From Alteromonas sp. LMIT006 (GTDB taxonomy: Bacteria > Pseudomonadota > Gammaproteobacteria > Enterobacterales > Alteromonadaceae): a DNA stretch of 64,000 nt. The first letter of the stretch is position 1, and every line of letters starts with the position of its first letter. The stretch is from NCBI RefSeq assembly GCF_024300645.1, contig NZ_CP101291.1:2108001-2172000 (forward strand), written 5' to 3'. The notes under the pieces are model-generated. The model was not told the origin of the DNA and searched no databases. It saw only the letters and a list, made by a program, of their open reading frames with translations. Of the stretch, positions 27,601 through 34,932 are shown piece after piece. The translations under genes and the position numbers were made by a program.

Positions 27601-27947
27601 GGAGCCGTCACAACCACGGTGCGACGTAATTGACTTTGGTTGCCCGCGCGGTCAGTGGCGGTATAGGTAATGGTGTAGGTACCCGCAGCATCAGTGTATG
27701 GGTTATCGACGCTCACTGACACATTGCCATCGACATCATCTGTTGCAGTCGCACCTGCGTCAACGTAGCTCTGCCCCACCGTCAAATTGATGGTGGCTGA
27801 ACCATTGAGCGTAATCACCGGCGCCGTAGTATCGGCCGGAGGAGCAGGTGGTGGCGCAACGGGACTGGTAGTGCCGCCACCGCCGCCACAGGCAGACAGG
27901 ACCAATAGGCCAGACAAACAAACAATGCGAATGTGGGGGTATATCAT
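24627..27947 (-). CDS. GH81 endo-beta-1,3-glucanase (laminarinase) lipoprotein
   Basis: The 1106-residue protein has a lipobox (L-S-A-C, Cys20) and a Pro-rich linker. An HYR/DUF5011-like Ig domain follows (about 40-115, D-T-T-A-P-V-I-T-L-N-G). A jelly-roll, ExoP-like module lies at about 125-300, and the GH81 catalytic region covers roughly 320-1090. Catalytic-region motifs are D-H-H-F-H-Y-G-Y and N-N-E-S-T-S-E-A-A-N-A-Y, the latter with the two family glutamates. GH81 enzymes cut laminarin and other beta-1,3-glucans, so this is a surface or periplasmic algal-polysaccharide enzyme. No TonB receptor or other CAZyme is adjacent. A LacI-type operator lies 54 bp upstream. Confidence 0.9.
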   Translation of the reverse strand: MIYPHIRIVCLSGLLVLSACGGGGGTTSPVAPPPAPPADTTAPVITLNGSATINLTVGQSYVDAGATATDDVDGNVSVSVDNPYTDAAGTYTITYTATDRAGNQSQLRRTVVVTAPTPPTNNASEVVVMRAATPDARWDRGIQAFDQALGYGDCDNATVMCASMQWQNVQDSERGPVLQVTHTNGAQLAGLFISATSGLDFSAYAQGSINFDIKVISGDPNMTFKLDCVYPCTSGNVDLGPQPIGEWTTISYPLAQLQASNLNLRTINTGIVIWASQFNDTVFALDNVYFSTSSENAIVPEPNPTGPGFYDFTALTFGAGNVSDTINPNSYRCVEDYGNWIYNAGVVEPGIAGCDTTTGIPQGTPTPLYPHVSGPAAERPLASGRWWGSVSFLGEMEIGNPNAAAYITPDPITARITNKGVRMMGLPSGIRVLGNDFLYQIPDPFSEVMDGMAIANSQYTNLDATLYDFSDGSVTVLWKSGEIEVMRGTFVHGSPYVYFDVLAGDMVLRTLRADGGEKGTFYAQNNSLGVWTSVAGNTNYFLVSGDTGTVFDAVESNEIRINSVTGGITVALLPTATPPSNAMITEHAQLARNVVHAVQVQYEVDHTQQQVSVSHQYVDANSQPVTTMTGMQPLHWKHAQVREPAYSHRSARGITQFHVGTGFTYTLPFVGVLPTLPAINNDLELNVVTQHINDFIALGEAQWNYGREDAYWSGKNYGKVAELIALADELALTAQRDQLLTWLKAELTDWFTAASDDGLDEQQYFAYDSTWDTLFAMEESFASHQQLNDHHFHYGYLVRAAAEVCRFDASWCSASQYGPMIELLIRDYAGGREDDMFPYLRHFDPANGFSWASGRVNFVRGNNNESTSEAANAYGAMILYGMLTDNDEIRDRGIYLHASTAAAYWQYWNNIDGWQSNNDATLDNFPSGYERITTSIIWGDGAVFSTWFSPAFAHILGIQGLPSNTLSLHIGQYPDYLADYVSLGLTESSNNKPSGLVPDQWRDIWWKIWSMTDADSAFTDYLSLSDYTPEAGETKAHTYYWIKQWQVLGNMQNDGITADYPSAMVFENQGIKHYVVYNFSDATKTVQFSDGVTVTAVPRDFTVLSL

Positions 27948-28000
27948 AAGAGGACCTCTTTATCTGATAAACAATTACAACATGCCGTCAAATAAAGAAA

Positions 28001-28014
28001 TGAAAGCGCTTACA
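28001..28014. promoter_or_regulatory. LacI-family operator upstream of GH81
   Basis: TGAAAGCGCTTACA is a near-perfect palindrome of the TGWAANCGNTWNCA type bound by LacI-family sugar regulators. It is placed 54-67 bp before the glucanase start. Confidence 0.65.
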
Positions 28015-28099
28015 CACAATGTAAATGATATGCATGTAAATTGCAAACAAAAGGTTACATCCTTACCTTTTGTATTTTAATAAATAAACTTTCAGGTTC

Positions 28100-28127
28100 T
28101 TTACAGTTCCTTACCACATGGTAAATT
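28100..28127 (+). promoter_or_regulatory. Probable promoter of the 28-kb small gene
   Basis: TTTACA, 16 bp, TAAATT on the plus strand, about 40 bp before the 18-codon frame. Confidence 0.5.
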
Positions 28128-28165
28128 AGAATTTGTTTAGCAATTATTTAAGGAGGTGATCACAT

Positions 28166-28222
28166 ATGTCTAGTGTTTTGAATTTTGGTATTGTGACTAT
28201 GGGTGAGGTGCTACTTAGCTAA
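28166..28222 (+). CDS. 18-residue micro-ORF with full-length Shine-Dalgarno
   Basis: ATG at 28166 is preceded by AAGGAGGTGATCA (28150-28162). This is almost the complete complement of the 16S 3' end, at good spacing (9 nt from GGAGG to ATG). The peptide reads M-S-S-V-L-N-F-G-I-V-T-M-G-E-V-L-L-S. A hairpin (AGCTGG...CCAGCT) and a strong terminator follow, and a promoter-like pair precedes, so the unit looks like an independent roughly 180-nt transcript. It could be a leader peptide, a signalling or RiPP-like peptide, or an sRNA with a ribosome decoy. I do not recognise the peptide. Confidence 0.65.
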   Translation: MSSVLNFGIVTMGEVLLS

Positions 28223-28272
28223 CCCCTCTTTAGTGCTACCCTAGCTGGCCACGCTACCAGCTCAAACACGGT

Positions 28273-28309
28273 AAGCCGAGCGATTGCTAGTCGTTCGGCT
28301 TATTTTTTT
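28273..28309 (+). terminator. Terminator of the micro-ORF transcript
   Basis: The 11-pair stem AAGCCGAGCGA/TCGTTCGGCTT (one G-T pair) is followed by ATTTTTTT on the plus strand. Confidence 0.9.
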
Positions 28310-28318
28310 GAGATAAGA

Positions 28319-29065
28319 TTAGTGTGCGTGACCGTGATGATTGTGGCTATGCTCACCTTGTATGGCATCGCCTTGGTCATTATAAAAGCCACTCGCGCCA
28401 CCTTCGATAAAGCCAAGGTTGACCATTTGCGTTAAAAATGGGTCAGTATGATCATCACCGATATCGGCGTAATCTGTACTGAGATACTGTTCACGGGCGG
28501 CAAATTCAGCCGCAATTTCCGTCTTATCCAAATTCAGTGAAGTGAGTTCCCACGTTTCAGTAAACCTTGGGTGTTTGACCTCAAGGTTTTGGATGAGCTG
28601 CTTTTGTGGCAACCACTCGAGTTTAATTTGGTCGCTAGCATAAAATTCTACCGATTGACATCCTTGGTTTGAAGCGCTGGTTTGCTTTAGCTTGTTAAGA
28701 GTATTATCAGCGATTATTTGATAGCGACGTGACCAATCCGTTTCTATTTCACCTTGAATGCCCTCTCCTGGCTGATATTCAATAGCGCGTTGATGTTGAT
28801 CAAAAAAACGCGTAGTTTTAATTTGTTGTTTGGTATTGAGATACCACATTTCAGTGATACCGGTATCGTGATATACATGCGCTACGTGATTACCTGAGCG
28901 CAGTAATGTAATGCTTGTTTGATAGGTCTGTGCGTTTGCGACTTTTGTAATGGTATAAGTCGCTTTAACTTGACTGTGATCACATTGATTAGACACGCCA
29001 TCAGGACTGGCAATCACTGAATAAGCAAAACCAATTAAGCTAAAACATAAAAGTGCAGATTTCAT
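28319..29065 (-). CDS. Secreted protein with His-rich C-terminus, unknown
   Basis: The 248-residue protein has a signal peptide (cleavage near V-I-A-S). The body is beta-rich, with two cysteines, and the C-terminus is H-S-H-N-H-H-G-H-A-H. The His tail should bind Zn or similar metals. The gene lies downstream of two Zn-dependent alkaline phosphatases on the same strand, separated from them by a terminator at 29088-29124. It may still be read through or have its own promoter. A metal-handling role for the phosphatases is an inference. No family is recognised. Confidence 0.8.
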   Translation of the reverse strand: MKSALLCFSLIGFAYSVIASPDGVSNQCDHSQVKATYTITKVANAQTYQTSITLLRSGNHVAHVYHDTGITEMWYLNTKQQIKTTRFFDQHQRAIEYQPGEGIQGEIETDWSRRYQIIADNTLNKLKQTSASNQGCQSVEFYASDQIKLEWLPQKQLIQNLEVKHPRFTETWELTSLNLDKTEIAAEFAAREQYLSTDYADIGDDHTDPFLTQMVNLGFIEGGASGFYNDQGDAIQGEHSHNHHGHAH

Positions 29066-29087
29066 AATTTTTCCATTATTGAAGAAA

Positions 29088-29124
29088 ACAAAAAAACGCG
29101 TGCTAGGGCAGCCCTAACACGCGT
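29088..29124 (-). terminator. Terminator after the alkaline phosphatases
   Basis: A stem of about 13 pairs (ACGCGTG plus CTAGGG with CCCTAA plus CACGCGT) is followed by a T run on the minus strand, 13 bp past the phosphatase stop. Confidence 0.9.
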
Positions 29125-29136
29125 AAGCTGTCAACG

Positions 29137-31050
29137 TTATTTAAGGTCAGCCGCAAATGCCATGATATGATAGATCATGTTTTGCTCATTGGTACCATTC
29201 ACCAAAAACGCTGCAGGCCCTTTTGCATAAATCCCAATGTCTTCACCTGAGTGGGTCTCAGCACTGTAAGGTACCAATGCTTCTTGGTGGAAACCCGCTT
29301 CTGATGTAGTGACATCCGTCAAATCCTTACGCCCAGTATCCGCAGCTAACCCATACGTTGCATCAGGGTTAAAGCTCGTTGGACCAAAGTCTCTGAAACC
29401 ACGTCCGTTGGTATAACCTAGCGTCGTGTAAGGCAGTTCGTCACCAGCTAACGCAGGTGTATCAGAACCTACCCCGACTACTTTACCCAAGATGGGGTTG
29501 CCACGCTTAGGATAACCAGCAATAGTAAAGACATGACCGTGGTCTGCGGTAACGATGATTAAGGTATCATCATCAGCTGTCAGCTCATCAGCAACTTTAA
29601 CCGCTTCTGCAAAAGCAATGGTGTCTGTCAATGCGCCGTATGCATTACCTGCGTGATGTGAGTGGTCAATACGACCTGATTCGACCATTAAAAAGAAACC
29701 ATCTTCATCATTATCTAGGATACGCACCGCTTTTGCAGTCATTTCCGCAATCGTCGGTTCACCTGCAATGTCATTGACACGGTCAGCGTGATATTGCATG
29801 TGAGATTCATTGAACAGACCGAATAGTTTTTCCGTCGCTTCTGCATCAATCGCATCAAATCCCGCTTGGTCCATCACGTACGCGCCTGTTGGATACTGCG
29901 TCTGCCATTCGGCAATTAGATTGCGACCATCGGTACGATCACCTTCTACCGAAGACGCCGCGTCAGCAGAATTAAATGCCGCATCTTTTGGTAAAAAGTG
30001 ACGACGACCACCGCCCATCACGACATCGATACCATTGACATCCACACCATCGAAACGCGCTTCAAGGTTTGCTTCAAAATTCACTAACTGTGACGCGATA
30101 TCTTCACAACCTCCCGTTATCGCCGCTTCAGGCATATCTGAAATATCTTCCCAGTTGCGATCGGCTGATTTGGCATAAGTTGCCGCCGGCGTGGCATGAG
30201 TAATACGTGCAGTCGAGATAATACCCGTTGCTTTTCCGGCCATTTCAGCAAGCTCTAGCGCTGTGACTAGTTCATTACCAGCAACCGTGGCACAGTTTCC
30301 ACGTTCAATGTCTTCATCAACACCGATGGTACCCACATCTGTCTTAACACCTGAAACCATTGCGGTCATGGTGCCAGCAGAATCCGGTGTTTGTGCATCA
30401 ACATTATAGGTTTTTGATAAGCCTGCGAAAGGAAACTCATCAAAGTGCAAGTTATTTTCTTCACCTAACATGCCTTTGTTTTGACCATCTAAAATACGCG
30501 CCGCAGTGACCGTAGAGACGCCCATACCGTCGCCGACAAACAAGATAACGTTTTTCGCTGTGCCACGTAAACGCACGATGGTTTGTGCTGTGGTTTCATT
30601 GGCAGAGTCAACGCGTGCCATTTTTGCCATGCTACCGGAAGTCGTTTGCAACCATGTTTCGCGTGCTTCAGAAATCTCTAATTGACCATCTTGGTACCAT
30701 GGGTTAGTCAAATTATTCAAAATAGTATTGCGATCTACGGTGTTTACGGTGGGCGTGCACACGTAACTGGTTTGACTGATCTCTGCAGTGTCTAATACGC
30801 CATTAGCGTTAGAATCAATCCCAGAGTCAATCTGCGTACCACCGTTACGGCAATTTTCGTTATTTATGGCAAGGACGGTTTGCTTCACTAACGAGTTATT
30901 GCCAGCTGGACCTTGTGCGCCAACTGGACCTTGTGCGCCAGTTTGACCTTGTGTCCCTTGAGGACCTGTAGCGCCATCTTCACCGTCTAGGGTACAGGCT
31001 GATAAGCCAGCAATGGCTAACGCTAAGACGCTTAATTTTAATAATTTCAT
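29137..31050 (-). CDS. Alkaline phosphatase lipoprotein with collagen-like linker
   Basis: The 637-residue protein has a lipobox (L-S-A-C, Cys19) and about eight G-x-y triplets (residues 26-50). A Cys-containing module with D-S-N-A-N-G-V-L-D-T-A-E follows (DUF7151-like). The PhoA-type domain begins near residue 165 (V-I-L-F-V-G-D-G-M-G). The nucleophile is Ser in D-S-A-G-T-M-T, and metal ligands appear in E-S-G-R-I-D-H, T-A-D-H-G-H and E-T-H-S-G-E-D. The enzyme releases phosphate from monoesters. The catalytic part is a close paralogue of the upstream gene, 21 bp away. The collagen-like segment probably acts as a spacer holding the enzyme off the membrane. Confidence 0.93.
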   Translation of the reverse strand: MKLLKLSVLALAIAGLSACTLDGEDGATGPQGTQGQTGAQGPVGAQGPAGNNSLVKQTVLAINNENCRNGGTQIDSGIDSNANGVLDTAEISQTSYVCTPTVNTVDRNTILNNLTNPWYQDGQLEISEARETWLQTTSGSMAKMARVDSANETTAQTIVRLRGTAKNVILFVGDGMGVSTVTAARILDGQNKGMLGEENNLHFDEFPFAGLSKTYNVDAQTPDSAGTMTAMVSGVKTDVGTIGVDEDIERGNCATVAGNELVTALELAEMAGKATGIISTARITHATPAATYAKSADRNWEDISDMPEAAITGGCEDIASQLVNFEANLEARFDGVDVNGIDVVMGGGRRHFLPKDAAFNSADAASSVEGDRTDGRNLIAEWQTQYPTGAYVMDQAGFDAIDAEATEKLFGLFNESHMQYHADRVNDIAGEPTIAEMTAKAVRILDNDEDGFFLMVESGRIDHSHHAGNAYGALTDTIAFAEAVKVADELTADDDTLIIVTADHGHVFTIAGYPKRGNPILGKVVGVGSDTPALAGDELPYTTLGYTNGRGFRDFGPTSFNPDATYGLAADTGRKDLTDVTTSEAGFHQEALVPYSAETHSGEDIGIYAKGPAAFLVNGTNEQNMIYHIMAFAADLK

Positions 31051-31071
31051 CGTAGTATTCCTTAGGCTTTG

Positions 31072-32652
31072 TTATTGTTGGACCAAGCCTAATGCTTGAT
31101 TAATTAAGTGATAAATGTAGTTTTGTTCAACGACACCTTGTGCTAATTGTGCGCCTGGGCCTTTCGCGTGCAAACTGATGTCTTCACCAGAGTGGGTTTC
31201 AGATGAGGTTGGGATCAGCGCTTCTTGGTGGAAGCCTGGCGTAGTGGTATCAACTGCAGTCAAATCTTTACGACCGTTGTTGTTAGGTTCCCCATATGTC
31301 ACATCTGAGTTCGTTTCAGCGCCATAATCACGGAATCCGCGACCGTTGGTGTACCCTAATGTAGTAAACGGTAGTCCGTCAGCTGCCATCGCAGGCTCAG
31401 TGCTACCGACTGAAACGACTTTACCTAGGATAGGATTGCCACGCTTTGGATAGCCAGCAATGGTAAACACGTGGCCATGGTCAGCTGTAACCAAAATCAA
31501 CGTATCTTCATCCGAGGTTAAAGCATCCGCCGCTGCAACCGCTTCGGCGAAAGCCAAGGTGTCGGTTAAGGCACCAGCGGCATTACCTGCGTGGTGCGCA
31601 TGGTCAATTCGGCCAGACTCAACCATCAAGAAGAACCCATTTGGATTGTTATCTAAGATCTCAATTGCCGCGGTTGTCATCTCAGCAATCGATGGCTCAC
31701 CTGCAATGTCGTTGCCACGGTCGGCTTCGTATTGCATGTGCGATTCGTTAAACAGACCAAATACCTTAGTTGCTGAAGCAGTATCAATTGCATCAAAACC
31801 AGCTTGATTCATAACATATTGCCCCTGCGGATAAGTGGCTTGCCACTCACTTACTAAGTTACGACCATCAGTACGATCCCCTTCGACTGACGAGCTGGCA
31901 TCAGCTGAATTAAACGCCGCATCTTTGGGTAAAAAATGACGACGACCGCCCCCCATAACCACATCGATGCCGTCAACATCGACACCGGCAAAGCGTGCTT
32001 CTAAGTTTGCTTCGAAGTTGACTAACTGTGATGCAATATCTTCACAGCCATCGGTTACAGCAGCTTCTGGCATGTCAGAAACATCTTCCCAGTTGCGATC
32101 GGCTGATTTAGCGTAAGTTGCCGCTGGCGTTGCATGTGTGATACGCGCAGTTGAAATGACACCAGTCGATAGGCCTTTAATTTCAGCCATTTCTAGTGCA
32201 GTCATGACCTCATTGCCTGCAACGGTACTGCAATCGCCACGTTCGATGTCTTCATCTACACCGATGACACCAACATCTGTTTTTAAGCCAGACATCATAG
32301 CGGTCATCGTACCGGCCGAATCAGGTGTTTGCGCATTAACGTTATAGGTTTTTACCAAGGCAGTATGCGGGAAAGTCTCAAAACTTAAATACCCTTCTTC
32401 GCCCGGATCTCCCTCAAGTTGCCCCTTATGAATACGCGCAGACGTCAAAGTAGAAATACCCATTCCGTCACCGACAAACAAAATGACGTTTTTTGCTTTA
32501 AATGTGTTTTTTACAGCCAGTTTGCGTTCTAACTGTGACTGCGCATCAGTAAACCACGCATTTTGCGTTTGATAATCAGGAAGTGCAGTTTGAGCATGGG
32601 CGGTAGCCACAGCAAATATTGCACTACCAAATATAGTGAGTGTTTTTTTCAT
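31072..32652 (-). CDS. Alkaline phosphatase, secreted (PhoA type)
   Basis: The 526-residue enzyme starts M-K-K-T-L-T-I-F-G-S with a cleavable signal (A-H-A-Q). I chose ATG 32650-32652, which has AGGA about 9 nt upstream, over an upstream in-frame codon. Catalytic Ser lies in D-S-A-G-T-M-T; metal sites are E-S-G-R-I-D-H, T-A-D-H-G-H and S-S-E-T-H-S-G-E-D. It is soluble and lacks the lipobox and collagen-like segment of the downstream paralogue. The tandem pair likely arose by duplication. Four Pho-like half-sites lie 67-106 bp upstream, consistent with phosphate-starvation control. Confidence 0.94.
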   Translation of the reverse strand: MKKTLTIFGSAIFAVATAHAQTALPDYQTQNAWFTDAQSQLERKLAVKNTFKAKNVILFVGDGMGISTLTSARIHKGQLEGDPGEEGYLSFETFPHTALVKTYNVNAQTPDSAGTMTAMMSGLKTDVGVIGVDEDIERGDCSTVAGNEVMTALEMAEIKGLSTGVISTARITHATPAATYAKSADRNWEDVSDMPEAAVTDGCEDIASQLVNFEANLEARFAGVDVDGIDVVMGGGRRHFLPKDAAFNSADASSSVEGDRTDGRNLVSEWQATYPQGQYVMNQAGFDAIDTASATKVFGLFNESHMQYEADRGNDIAGEPSIAEMTTAAIEILDNNPNGFFLMVESGRIDHAHHAGNAAGALTDTLAFAEAVAAADALTSDEDTLILVTADHGHVFTIAGYPKRGNPILGKVVSVGSTEPAMAADGLPFTTLGYTNGRGFRDYGAETNSDVTYGEPNNNGRKDLTAVDTTTPGFHQEALIPTSSETHSGEDISLHAKGPGAQLAQGVVEQNYIYHLINQALGLVQQ

Positions 32653-32718
32653 ATCAATTGTCCTAGTGTGAGATATCTGTTCATGCAATTTGAACATTAA
32701 AAAAACTACGTGATTTTT

Positions 32719-32758
32719 ATGACAAACTCTTATCAGTTCTTTTTCAAGATCGTGACAA
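32719..32758 (-). promoter_or_regulatory. Phased Pho-box-like half-sites
   Basis: On the minus strand TTGTCAC, TTGAAAA, CTGATAA and TTGTCAT follow each other with 4-nt spacers, an 11-bp period like the PhoB box repeat (CTGTCAT-N4-CTGTCAT). The outer two match 5-6 of 7 positions. Confidence 0.55.
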
Positions 32759-32921
32759 TTAAATGAAGCTTATATTAAATTGTTATGCTATCTCATTACG
32801 AAACAATATATCTCAATCCCTTCAGATGTAGCTGTTCAATCGCCCAGTTTTAACAAATCTACATCCTCACCGAATTAATTTGATATACTCTCCTCTTTAC
32901 AACGCAAGACCATACTCATCC

Positions 32922-33668
32922 ATGACCCCACACACTCTGATTGAGCTGACTGACTCAGCGCCACACACTATTGAATTTGCAACTGTCATGTCTGTCATAG
33001 ATTCATATTACGATTATACACCCTCTGACTTTACCAACGGCGACACCCATAATGCAGCGGGCAGCAACGAAGGCTCATGTAAAATATTTGCCTTTGCCAA
33101 ACTCAATAAACTCAGACCAGAAGCGACTTTGTCTTTATTTGGCGATTTTTATCGCAAAGATGTGTTACAAAACCCAGATGGTACTGACCACGCTAATATC
33201 CGTAACTTCATCAAGTATGGCTGGGAGGGGATCTCATTTGCACAGCCTGCGTTACAAGAAAAAGTCCCGATTGGTCGCCTCACCACACGCACCATTGCCA
33301 TGCATGCGGACACCAATCCTGCTGGAGATATTTTTGGTGGTTGGGTCTTATCACAAATGGATATGGCCGCAGGCATTTGTGCAGGGCAACGTGCGCAAAC
33401 TAGAGTGGTCACGGTTGCACTCGATGGCATGAGTTTTATCAAGCCGGTGCATGTGGGGGATATTTTGGGTGTCTACACTCGCATTGTTCGCGTGGGTCGC
33501 AGCTCCTTGGATGTCAACGTCGAATGCTGGGTGCGTCGCAGTCGGATTGGTCAACGTGAAAAAGTGACCGAGGCTATTTTTAAGTTTGTGGCACTCGATC
33601 AGAATGGCAATTCGGTTGCGGTGCCTGCACTTGAAGACTTACCTCACTATGTAGAAAGTGACTTATAA
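32922..33668 (+). CDS. HopJ-domain / acyl-CoA thioesterase fusion
   Basis: This is one 248-residue frame with two families. Residues 1-105 match the HopJ family (I-E-F-A-T-V-M, Y-D-Y-T-P, F-T-N-G, G-S-C-K-I-F-A-F-A, F-Y-R-K-D-V-L-x-N-P-D-G-T-D-H-x-N-I-R-N-F). Residues about 115-240 match YciA hotdog thioesterases (T-R-T-I-A-M-x-A-D-T-N-x-x-G-D-I-F-G-G-W, V-T-V-A-L-D-G-M-x-F, conserved Asn/Asp). YciA hydrolyses acyl-CoAs; HopJ function is unknown. ATG 32922 starts in the HopJ domain. TATACT at 32884-32889 may be the -10. It is 4 bp from the DEAD-box gene. Confidence 0.88.
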   Translation: MTPHTLIELTDSAPHTIEFATVMSVIDSYYDYTPSDFTNGDTHNAAGSNEGSCKIFAFAKLNKLRPEATLSLFGDFYRKDVLQNPDGTDHANIRNFIKYGWEGISFAQPALQEKVPIGRLTTRTIAMHADTNPAGDIFGGWVLSQMDMAAGICAGQRAQTRVVTVALDGMSFIKPVHVGDILGVYTRIVRVGRSSLDVNVECWVRRSRIGQREKVTEAIFKFVALDQNGNSVAVPALEDLPHYVESDL

Positions 33669-33672
33669 GACG

Positions 33673-34932
33673 ATGGCTGAAGCTTCTTTCACTACAATGG
33701 GTTTATGTGCGCCAATACTGCGCGCGTTAACCGAACACAATTATACCTCTCCGACCCCCATTCAACTTGAGGGTATTCCGGCGGTATTGACTAAAAAGGA
33801 CGTGATGGCAGCGGCGCAAACCGGCACCGGCAAGACGGCTGCTTTTACCTTGCCGATATTACATTTACTTTACGAAGCACAACTCAAACAACCCAAGCAC
33901 GTAACCAATAACCATGTGCGTACTTTGATCCTTGCTCCGACAAGAGAACTTGCCTCACAAATTTACGACAATGTTGTCAAATACAGTCAATACATGGATG
34001 TTCGTGTGAATGTCGTCTTCGGCGGGGTCAAAATCAATCCACAAATGATGAAAATCAGACGCGGTACGGATATTTTAATTGCTACACCTGGTCGTTTGTT
34101 GGATTTGGTGCAAAAAAACGCCGTAAAATTTGGACAACTGAACACCCTGGTTTTAGATGAAGCCGACCGGATGCTCGATATGGGCTTCATCCATGATATT
34201 AAGCGCGTGATTACATTACTGCCACAAAAGCGCCAGACCTTGATGTTCTCGGCAACGTTTTCAGACGATATACGCCAATTAGCCAAACGTTTAGTCAAAC
34301 AACCCATTGAAATTACGGTCACCCCGCCGAACTCAACGGTGGAGCGGATTGAGCAAGTATTATATACAGTCAACCAATCTGACAAGACTAAGTTACTCAT
34401 TCACTTGATCAAAGAATATAACTTTCATCATGTGTTGGTCTTTTCTCGAACCAAACACGGTGCTAACCGTCTTACAACGACTCTAATCAAAAAGGGCATC
34501 CCTGCAGCGGCCATTCATGGCAACAAATCGCAGAATGTGCGCACCCGAGCGCTGAATGATTTTAAAAATAATGACATTCAAGTTTTGGTTGCAACCGATA
34601 TTGCTGCGCGTGGTATTGATGTCGCCGGCTTACCTTATGTGATCAACTTTGATTTACCAGATGTCTCAGAAGACTATGTGCACCGTATTGGACGCACCGG
34701 GCGTGCTGGAGAGTCAGGTCTAGCCATCAGTTTGGTGACGCCCGAACAAGCACCGGCATTGGCTGGGATAGAGCATTTAATCCAATTACATATCCCTCGA
34801 AAAAACGAGTCGGGGTTTGTCTGTAGTCAAGCAATACCGCAGACTAATTTACAGAAAAAAGCGAAGAAACCCAAAAAACCCAAGAAGCCCAAACCACCGC
34901 AAAGCGCGCCAAGTCAAGCAAGGAGACGTTGA
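33673..34932 (+). CDS. DEAD-box RNA helicase (RhlE-like)
   Basis: The 419-residue helicase has motifs P-T-P-I-Q, A-Q-T-G-T-G-K-T, P-T-R-E-L-A, D-E-A-D (V-L-D-E-A-D-R-M-L-D-M-G-F), S-A-T-F and H-R-I-G-R-T-G-R-A-G. The C-terminus is a Lys/Pro-rich basic tail (K-K-P-K-K-P-K-K-P) for RNA binding. It fits the RhlE/RhlB group; exact subgroup is not decided. ATG 33673 follows the thioesterase fusion stop by 4 bp; an in-frame GTG at 33658 would overlap it. The 3' end overlaps convergent recD by 19 bp. It acts in RNA unwinding, probably in ribosome assembly or decay. Confidence 0.92.
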   Translation: MAEASFTTMGLCAPILRALTEHNYTSPTPIQLEGIPAVLTKKDVMAAAQTGTGKTAAFTLPILHLLYEAQLKQPKHVTNNHVRTLILAPTRELASQIYDNVVKYSQYMDVRVNVVFGGVKINPQMMKIRRGTDILIATPGRLLDLVQKNAVKFGQLNTLVLDEADRMLDMGFIHDIKRVITLLPQKRQTLMFSATFSDDIRQLAKRLVKQPIEITVTPPNSTVERIEQVLYTVNQSDKTKLLIHLIKEYNFHHVLVFSRTKHGANRLTTTLIKKGIPAAAIHGNKSQNVRTRALNDFKNNDIQVLVATDIAARGIDVAGLPYVINFDLPDVSEDYVHRIGRTGRAGESGLAISLVTPEQAPALAGIEHLIQLHIPRKNESGFVCSQAIPQTNLQKKAKKPKKPKKPKPPQSAPSQARRR

